A stretch of DNA of 64,000 bases, from contig JAAXNY010000007.1 of NCBI GenBank assembly GCA_013420905.1, forward strand, positions 62,001 to 126,000. The letters run 5' to 3'. The translations under genes and the position numbers were made by a program. This stretch comes from Collybia mongolica (lineage: Eukaryota > Basidiomycota > Agaricomycetes > Agaricales > Clitocybaceae). Below are positions 57,000 to 64,000 of the stretch, in pieces. The notes beneath the pieces were generated by a model. It saw nothing but the letters and a program-made list of their open reading frames with translations. It ran no database searches and had not been told where the DNA came from. Position 1 is the stretch's first letter. Every line of letters begins with the position of its first letter.

Positions 57000-58900
57000 T
57001 GTTTATGACCACCCACATACTCTCTCGTCTCCGATCCGCCGACTCTCTCCCTCACTTCTGATACTGATGGTGTGGAACTATGCCGACAACTCGATAACGC
57101 TCTCCCTTGCCCCGCCTGCTCGTCGACATAGGTAGCCCCACTGTGCGGTGTGGGTGCTGTACTTTGGTGGGAATTGTGATTTATTTATTTATTTTTCCGA
57201 GGTTTATTTTGTGTTCCGTGGTTCGTGTATTACCCTCTGCCTGTCCCTTCCCCTTCCTTTCCCCATCCCCATCCTATCCGATTCTATCTATACCTTGCGT
57301 AACTCCTATCCGTACTTGCACTGCGTCTATCTACTCTTCAATGTCTGGAACTACTCTCTACTCTCCGCATCTCTTCCCCCCCCCCCCCCTCGGTTCTGGT
57401 GATGTTCGTATTTACGTCTTCGTGGTTTGCCTCCTACCCTCCTACTTCTACCCTCGTCCTTGGTCCTTGGTCCTTGACTCGTGATTTATTATTTTCTTTA
57501 TATACGTACATATATATATATACCTGGCGTGTTACTTGCCCCCTTTTTCTCTTTTTTTTTTTCCTTTTCTTAGTCTAGTCTTGTCTAGTCTAGCCTGGTT
57601 GAACTTGGTTTTGTGTTTGTTTCTTGATGGATGGATGTTGGTTGGTGTGATAAGGGTGATGAAGGTGAGGTGGTGAGGGCTTGGTTGTGGTTGCTTTAAT
57701 GTAAAGCAGCTTGAAAGGTGATATGGAGTGTGACCCTCAGTTGAAATAAAAGGTTGTGTTTAGTTGGTTCCCGAAATTTTGACATTGGTTTAAAGTTAGT
57801 TGAAAATTGTATGTTCGAGATTTAACACTATTTTTTATTACCGAGTGTAACCCCACACCCCCCCCCCCCAGTCAAAACTAGTTCTAATTATGTAGAATTG
57901 ATCTGAATTTCTTCTGATTCTCAGCTCAGTCAATTAAATTCTTTGTAATGCTTTTTCAATTGTGCAAATCAAATTTCATTTTTTTTTTTCACAATTTGAC
58001 AAACTTCACCTTGATTTGGCCTGGTTCTGGTCATGCATTGGCTGAGTTTTGGTAATGCCTTCTATTTGGGTTTCCCTTCATATAACCATATAATTTTGTA
58101 GTCTGAATTGGCAACCCCTATTGCTTGATGTAAATGCTGTTTAGGCATGAGGCAGTGAACTGGCTTGTGCTCAAGCCTTATAATTTATGGGAAATACATC
58201 AATGAAGTGATTCACCGACAGATTTGGCCCACTATGAAAATGACTTGTCTTTTTAGCAGATGGTTCTGCTATCAGTTGAATCATGTACCATTGTCACTAC
58301 CTTGATACCTTTTATTGCCTCTATCATCAATTCTTAACAGCTTCTACCACTACTGTATCCTACTCCCCACTTGCAATGCTTTTCTCAGTTCCAGAATGGC
58401 AGATTGTGGCAACCATTGTAACTCCCACTGTACCTGCTGTTAGAAACACCACAAAGCTTGTGCCCATTCAGTATGTCCCAACACATCTATCAAGCCACTG
58501 GCCATTGGACCAATTATCTGCAGACATGGTATCATTTCTTTCACCCTTGCTTACACAACAACACAATAATCTACTTTGAGGACTACTATACTGGCTGACC
58601 CCAAGTGGTGCATGCCTCAATATAGTCTTTCTTCCATCATAGATGAGAAACAGACTGTGGACACTTTGTGAGCTAGTCCCTTTGGGTATCCCTTGAGATG
58701 TGCAACCAATCCTACCATCCTGCATTCAGCAATCTCAGACCTTGGAATCTCACTTAGGGTATAGATACTCCTCTACATAAGGTAGCAGACATTAGGAACC
58801 AATGCCCTTATGTAATCTGATTAGTAAGTGCCAAGCTGCACAAAAATTGTTGTCTAGAAGGAAAAAAAAAATCTAGGTGGTATAGTATAGTAAGAAGGGT
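57000..58900. other. 3' flank and AT-rich intergenic DNA
   Basis: 57000-57700 is pyrimidine-rich with poly-C (57367-57380) and an AT dinucleotide run (57510-57522). The remainder is AT-rich. No gene supported. Confidence 0.5.
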
Positions 58901-58904
58901 GTTA

Positions 58905-59102
58905 TTAGGGTGGAATGGTATCAGAAATAGAATCCTCAAGATCACTACCAAAGGTATAGATCTTTGTGGCTTCTTGCTGTTGTGGGTTCTGGCCCATTAA
59001 ATAATCTTCATCCTCTAAGTCTATATTTAGATAGGTTTCAAAATTTTTGGAGAGCCTGAGGTTTTGAATGTGAGTTGAAGTAGCCTTGGATCTTCTTCCC
59101 AT
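58905..59102 (-). CDS. Short frame, possible first exon of a mobile-element protein
   Basis: 65 codons from ATG 59102: MGRRSKATSTHIQNLRLSKN, then an acidic stretch (DLEDEDYL). MGR-K/R-SKAT starts are familiar from transposase-associated proteins in mushroom genomes. Nothing downstream on the minus strand extends it, so it may be a truncated remnant. Confidence 0.3.
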   Translation of the reverse strand: MGRRSKATSTHIQNLRLSKNFETYLNIDLEDEDYLMGQNPQQQEATKIYTFGSDLEDSISDTIPP

Positions 59103-59109
59103 TTGTTGG

Positions 59110-60380
59110 ATGACCTTGTGAGGCTATTATGTATATTTTTTGGCCTGTTTTCATCCCCCTCTCCTCCTCCCTCCCTCAGGGGGACGGACCATGTGACTGC
59201 TTATGTAAGCTGCAGAAAATTTGGTTACCAAAAAACCTTCCCCTTCCAAATATGTTTTCTCATCAAAACAAAGCTTTCTGAAGCTTTTTCCATTTCAAAA
59301 ATTGCCATTGCAACACTTTGGGGGAAAATAAATGTTGGTAGTGGGTCATTTTAGTTAATATTGTTGGCCTCAAAGTTCAAATTCCAAAACAGATTAGTAA
59401 TGTTGAGGATGTGAGTGCTGATAACAATTGCTTCTGGGGAGTGGATGACTGGATTAGAGTTGATTGTTTATCACACTGTTGGACTCTATACTGATGATAC
59501 CAAGTGCACTGGGTAGTTGCTAGATGAGAGTGTTACTATCCCTATGTGTCCTCTAGGTTAGTATAGTTAAGAGGAGTCTTCAATCACCAAAGGACTAAGA
59601 AACTGGTGGCAGAATATGAGATACTGCACCAAGTCAGGCTTAGGTCAGAACATCAGTGGTTGGTCTTCAGTGGTTGGTGCTGATTGGCCCTTCACACTAG
59701 ATAGGCAAACTGTTGCTAATGCAGCTCAAAGCAAGGTGTGGACAAGAGCAGTGCAAAGTTGGAACATGCACTACTTATGTGTGGTGCAATGCCTTTTGGC
59801 TTCTAGAACAGTGCAAAAGTGCAAGAAAAGTGCATCTCCAGACTGAAGTTGGAGCATGATGATATGGCCTGAAATTGTTTGCACTTGTAAAGTTAACAAG
59901 TAAGGCTATTAGTATCATTTCTAATAACCAAGTAAATGGTAATAAAGGATTAGAGTTGAGCTTCAAGACAGCTAATCAGAGTGAACTAGTCTGATGATAA
60001 ACACACTGTGAGTACAGACTATTATTAGTTCTATTCACCATGCCTGGTTACAACCTTGGTATCTTAACAATAAGTAACTATTGTAGTATGACATCATTAG
60101 TCTGGGGATCATCATTAATAGGAGAAGTAATTGTAAATTCAGGACTTGCATGACCCAAGGCCAGTGTCAGGGTGACCCTAAGTTGAAGTGTGTGCAATCA
60201 CAAGTCAGCCAACTTCTGACTGATAGAGGAAATCCTAAGTATATCATTATAAGTACAAGTCCAGACTACTCACCTGATAGGAGAAATCCTTAGAGATCAA
60301 TCTAAGGAATCCCCTACCAAGTGGTGGCTACTATATACCTATCTTAGTGCCTATGGTGAGGAACGAACCAAAGCGGTCGG
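59110..60380. other. AT-rich intergenic DNA
   Basis: No coding domain. Two similar motifs CTGATAGAGGAAATCCTA (60224-60241) and CTGATAGGAGAAATCCTTA (60280-60298) lie about 55 bp apart. The second is followed by a perfect hairpin, CCTTAGA and TCTAAGG with a 6-nt loop (60293-60312). Confidence 0.5.
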
Positions 60381-60386
60381 GACTTA

Positions 60387-60446
60387 AGCGGATTTCGCCC
60401 TTGCGAAGGGGCTCATCAGAGGGCTTTACCGCTGCCCTAATCCGCT
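60387..60446 (-). ncRNA. Hammerhead ribozyme, type III
   Basis: Reading the minus strand from 60446: stem III 5' arm AGCGGAU, cleavage nucleotide U (60439), stem I AGGGC with loop AGCGGUAAA and GCCCU, core CUGAUGA (60419-60413), stem II GCCC with loop CUUCGCAA and GGGC, core GAAA (60396-60393), stem III 3' arm UCCGCU. Every conserved core base is present, stem I has 5 pairs, stem II 4 and stem III 7 counting the A15.1-U16.1 pair. Predicted cleavage is between 60439 and 60438, after an AUU triplet. Stems I and II are closed and stem III is open, which defines type III. Such ribozymes process circular or multimeric RNAs in retrozymes and viroid-like RNAs. The host transcript here is unknown. 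Confidence 0.85.
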
Positions 60447-60449
60447 GGC

Positions 60450-61350
60450 CATCTTTGACAGGTACAGACTACCTAGCTTAGGTTACTGAGTGGGAGTATG
60501 GTCACATGGCAGGACATGTGATTATTAGCGCTAGGGCAGGACCGTGGCACTAGGACCCAGAGCAGGTAGGTATTACATTTGGGTTATAGTCAGGGGCGCC
60601 TCCCTCATGATCCGGTACTCCTGATGAGCGGCCGGACGACTACAGTGCGTAGTTGCATACCACAACTTTGCGTCTGTCTGTCTGTTTGTTTCACAAGTAG
60701 ACTACTTTGAGCATCCAGTCCGGCCGTCCCCGAAGGTAAGGTAGAAAGAACGCTAAAGTCTATACAATGCCACTATGTACTGCTATTGTTGCCACATGTC
60801 TCAAGGTCAAACAATAGGGTCAGTAATACAACAGGTATATTCATGTGATGGGCTGACATGATTTCAACAAGCAGCATGCATATTAGCATGGTTGTTTGCC
60901 ATGCAATCAGTTGATGGTACAAGTTTCAACATGTGGTGATGGTCTTTGATCAGTGGTAGCAACATTGCTGTGGACAGTGATCCCCTTACAGCCAGAGCCT
61001 AGTCAGGGGTGCTTGGTGTTAACTACTGGAAAGATGGAACACTGTAAAATGACAACCAGAATGATCAAGAGAAGTAAAAGACAGTGCTGCACAGTTTAGA
61101 AATAACCAAGCACACTGCCAAGCATTGATAAGAGTTTAGCCAGATCTCTTGATATTGGCCAAGTAATAAGTGATGATATAAGTGGCATGAATGGCATGCA
61201 CACCGAGTTGTAGAAGACAAGTCAGCATTAAAACACAAGCCCTTAGCACAGGGGGGTCTTGTTCCACATAAAATTATCATTCTTTATAACATTAATTTGT
61301 ACACTATAAATACACCATATACACCATAGATAGGTAGTGCTATGTATGTA
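60450..61350. other. Intergenic DNA right of the ribozyme
   Basis: No coding domain. Contains a second CTGATGA (60621-60627, plus strand) at the base of a 10-bp stem (60628-60637 with 60718-60727), and a TCTG run at 60673-60684. Confidence 0.5.
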
Positions 61351-61890
61351 TAGTGGTGTGGCACTTTTCCTGGCATGTCTCCATGGACTTTGTTATGGCT
61401 ACCTCAAGTAAACCAATTACTCTCACAGGCATCCCCCCTATCCACCTTCATGTTAAGAAGTTGGTGGAAAGGAGTCATGTCCGCTCTTCAGGCCTCACAC
61501 ATTTTTTGTTGCCTCATCAATGGGAACCACAAATTCTCTGCCCACAACCCAAGCCGTAGGCTTGGGAAACTTGTATCGCCTGTTGTAGAGGCCTGGGCTA
61601 ACCTTGGCCTCTCATCCCTGGATCTGGACCCCGTCCACCCACTCAATCAACCGGGCATGCGCCCCAGGGACCTGTTCCCTGATTGCATAGTCTATGATAT
61701 AGTCACCCCCCCACCTAAGGGCAGTGATCACTGCAAGGATTTCATGAAAGACCGCATCACAGTGCTGAAGAGCATCATCAATGAGGCCTCTCACTCCCCA
61801 TGGAGCATTTGCATCATCACTGATGCATCCACTCCCGCTCCTCCCATGCAGTCAGTCGTGGTCTACCACATATGGCATGCTGGGGACCTA

Positions 61891-62103
61891 CAGTGGCTCA
61901 AAAAACTGCCCCAATGTTTGTACATTTTTGAAAGATCAATATGGTATGAAGTGCTGACATAAGCAGGGGACCTGGGGTAATTATGTAAGATACTATGACA
62001 TCGTGGCTTTCCAATGGACCCTGGATCATGTGATTTGGATCAATATCCATTAAGCTATAAGCCAAACAAAATGGTTACTTATTGGGGCAGTTTTTTGACC
62101 CTT
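61891..62103 (+). repeat. Left terminal inverted repeat of the Tc1 element
   Basis: The outer end carries TCAAAAAACTGCCCCAAT and the inner end (about 62081-62098) carries the same 18-mer inverted, so the repeat is itself a fold-back unit. Confidence 0.9.
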
Positions 62104-62251
62104 ATCTTATTTTCCATTATTCTGGCATTTATGATCCAATGCAAGAACATTATGGACTGTGGGAAGAATAAACAATGTCATGTGACTTTATTTGTATCAA
62201 TTTGACATGTTGGAATTGGTTCAATCATCTTCTTGACCTCTTACCACCATC

Positions 62252-63271
62252 ATGAAAGCCATTTCTACTGCTCAGCACAATACTGTTGTTTCTCTCCTCA
62301 ATGAGGGCTATTCTCAGCGTCAAATCAAGGAGAAAACTGGTCTAGGGAAGGGTACCATCAGTAGGATCAGCAAAGATGTGGATGGAAACAAAGAAAACAA
62401 CCTTGGTGGCCGCCCCTCCAAGCTGTCTGTTCGTGACAAACAGTAAATTATTCGTCAAATCAAGTCAGGGAAGCTTGATAATGCAGTTCAGGCTACCCAA
62501 TTCATCAATGGCATCATCCCCAATCCTGTCACACCCCAGACAGTCAGAAATGCACTCAAGGAAAATCAATTTTATGCTGCTACAAAGAGGAAAGCTCCTC
62601 TTCTCAAACGAGCCCATCGCATCCGGCGTCTCCAGTTTGCAAAATATCATGAAAGCTGGACTGTGGAGGACTGGAAAAGGGTTCTATGGACAGATGAGAC
62701 CAAAATCAATAGGATTGGGTCAGATGGAAAGGTTTATGTCTGGAAACAAAGGGGAGAACCACCATCTGATAGAACAACATCACCTACTGTCAAACATGGA
62801 GGAGGAGGAAACCTCATGGTATGGGGTTGTATGGGGTGGAATGGAGTGGGAAAGCTCATAGAGGTGCAGGGGAACATGGACAAGGTTCAATACTGTGAAA
62901 TTTTGGAGAGTGGAGTTCAGGAAAGTTTTGAGAAGTTGGAAATGGTGGATGGCGAGCGCTACTTTCAGCAAGATAACGACCCCAAACACACATCTGGACT
63001 GGCCACACAGTGGTTTGAAGACAACAACATTCAAGTCCTTGGCTGGCCTGCCCAATCCCCTGACATGAATCCAATAGAACACCTTTGGGAACATCTCAAG
63101 CGCCGTCTTAAAGAATATCCGACACCACCCAAAGGAGTACATGAGTTGTGGGATAGATTGGCTGAAGAGTGGGGTGAAATTCCACCAGAGGTATGCCAAA
63201 ACCTGATAGAAAGTATGCCCAGGCGGATACAAGCAGTTATAAAGGCAAAAGGTGGTCATACAAAGTATTAG
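62252..63271 (+). pseudogene. Tc1-family transposase, one in-frame TAA
   Basis: ATG 62252. N-terminal paired-type HTH (VVSLLNEGYSQRQIKEKTGL), GRPSKLS linker, TAA at 62444-62446, then the second HTH, nuclear and catalytic parts in the same frame to TAG 63269-63271. The catalytic set is visible: WTDETKIN (first Asp), QQDNDPKHTS (second Asp) and MNPIEHLWEHLK (Glu), with 34 residues between the last two, the Tc1 signature. About 339 codons, normal length for the family. The stop separates the first DNA-binding helix from the rest, so an intact enzyme is not expected from this copy. Confidence 0.9.
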
Positions 63272-63285
63272 ATAGAAAATTAATA

Positions 63286-63498
63286 AAGGGTCAAAAAACT
63301 GCCCCAATGAGTAATCATTTTGTTTGGCCTATAGCTTAATGGGTTTTGATCCAAATCACATGATCCAGGGTCCATTGGAAAGCCACGATGTCATAGTATC
63401 TTACATAATTACCCCAGGTCCCCTGCTTATGTCAGCACTTCATACCATATTGATCTTTCAAAAATGTACAAACATTGGGGCAGTTTTTTGAGCCACTG
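63286..63498 (-). repeat. Right terminal inverted repeat of the Tc1 element
   Basis: Reverse complement of the left repeat with five differences, all in the inner 60 bp. It contains the 18-mer at both ends, as on the left. Confidence 0.9.
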
Positions 63499-64000
63499 TA
63501 TATGAGGACTGGTATGCTACTGGCCTCTCTACGTCTGATGACGCCAAGCTGCGAGCCATTGCGGAAGGCATCCGACAGGCAGCTGACATTGGACTAGAGG
63601 ACATTCATGATGTCCACATCTTCTCTGACTCCACCAACACCCTTAGGCATTCCCTCGACACGTCTCACCACTCAGGTCAAGCATCCGCCCTCAAAGTGTG
63701 TGAGGTGTTGCTGCCTTGGCTGCAGCTCCATGCCATCCACAAGATTCACCTCCACCACATTACAAATGGAGTGGAGATTGAAGACCACCAACTGGCACAT
63801 ATCAGCGCCATCTTGACTCGCATTGAGGCAGGTGGAGCGCCAGTTATATCTGCTGATTTTGCACGACGTGAAGCAGTCACATGCATGCTTGACGGCTGGA
63901 AGTCTCTCTTCCAATCCAAGAAGTACATTGGCTCCAATTTCCTGATGCTCTATGTGAAAAAGGACACCCCACTCACCCCGACCCATGTAAACAATGGGCC

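Larger units (their letters stand above)
61891..63498 (+). mobile_element. Tc1/mariner transposon (DD34E), 1608 bp
   Basis: Bounded by TA duplications (61889-61890, 63499-63500) with 213-bp terminal inverted repeats beginning CAGTGGCTCAAAAAACTG. The outer about 153 bp of the repeats are identical and five mismatches lie in the inner 60 bp. Encodes one transposase frame with a single premature stop. Inserted in the LINE RNase H frame. Confidence 0.95.
61400..64000 (+). pseudogene. 5'-truncated LINE, RNase H end, interrupted by Tc1 (runs off window)
   Basis: The first part spans about 61400-61890. PPIHLHVKKLVERSHVR in one frame passes at a T-run near 61502 into CLINGNHKFSAHNPSRRLG in the next frame, then FPDCIVYDIVTPPPKGSDH and the RNase H start (IITDAST). 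After the Tc1 element the same frame resumes at 63501 (YEDWYATGLS), with AKLRAIAEGI and FSDSTN giving the acidic D-E-D set, then a C-terminal part open to the window end. This is the RT/RNase H polyprotein of a basidiomycete non-LTR element. Upstream RT is missing, the usual 5' truncation. RNase H would remove RNA during target-primed reverse transcription; here it is broken. Confidence 0.75.

Noticed and set aside
55997..57055. 352-codon minus frame rich in Arg/His/Thr
   Set aside because: Antisense of exon 3 low-complexity sequence; no domain.
60224..60320. CTGATAG...GAAATCC motifs as further hammerhead ribozymes
   Set aside because: The core requires CUGANGA; here it is CUGAUAG, stem II is missing and no stem I partner was found.
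1..64000. CRISPR arrays, rRNA genes, telomere repeats
   Set aside because: No regularly spaced identical short repeats with unique spacers, no rRNA cores and no TTAGGG arrays were seen.

Overview
The window looks like a gene-poor, repeat-rich region of a filamentous basidiomycete (probably Agaricomycetes) nuclear genome. The reasons are short (about 40-70 nt) GT-AG introns, divergent F-box and BTB genes, a chromodomain Ty3/gypsy element, and gene families I know from mushroom-forming fungi. The species cannot be named from the sequence. I see no bacterial-style operons, CRISPR arrays, rRNA or confident tRNA genes.

Layout. 0.8-4.5 kb: F-box fragment, two segments that recur inverted near 42-43 kb, a copy of a dispersed repeat (here called R) and F-box pseudogene A. 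5.2-9.3 kb: a broken membrane-protein gene, an inverted R copy and a small two-exon gene. 9.36-15.6 kb: a complete Ty3/gypsy chromovirus with LTRs, 5-bp target duplication, gag and a pol broken by two TGA codons. 16.3-22 kb: F-box pseudogene C, a 0.8-kb hAT-like element carrying a PHD-finger gene, and a 1.2-kb TIR element. 24-28.3 kb: R copy and a SUN-domain gene split by a second hAT-like element. 30-32.7 kb: R copy plus F-box pseudogene B. 34-38.5 kb: a many-exon gene of unknown function with a run of short phase-0 Gln-rich exons. 40-43.3 kb: inverted R and segment copies. 43.7-46.1 kb: an apparently intact BTB gene and F-box gene. 48.9-53.3 kb: a decayed transposase-like gene. 53.8-57 kb: a GC-rich, apparently intact single-pass membrane protein gene. 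57-61.4 kb: AT-rich DNA containing a full-consensus type III hammerhead ribozyme on the minus strand. 61.4-64 kb: RNase H part of a LINE, interrupted by a Tc1 transposon.

Two themes join the parts. First, decay is dominated by C-to-T change at CpG: most premature stops are TGA where Arg (CGA) is expected, and near-identical copies in the window show CGA in one and TGA or CAA in the other. Repeated genes are damaged this way while the BTB, F-box (46 kb) and GC-rich membrane-protein genes keep open frames. Second, elements are nested in genes in ways that allow the pre-insertion frame to be recognised (hAT-like in SUN, Tc1 in LINE). The strongest unexpected item is the hammerhead ribozyme near 60.4 kb.
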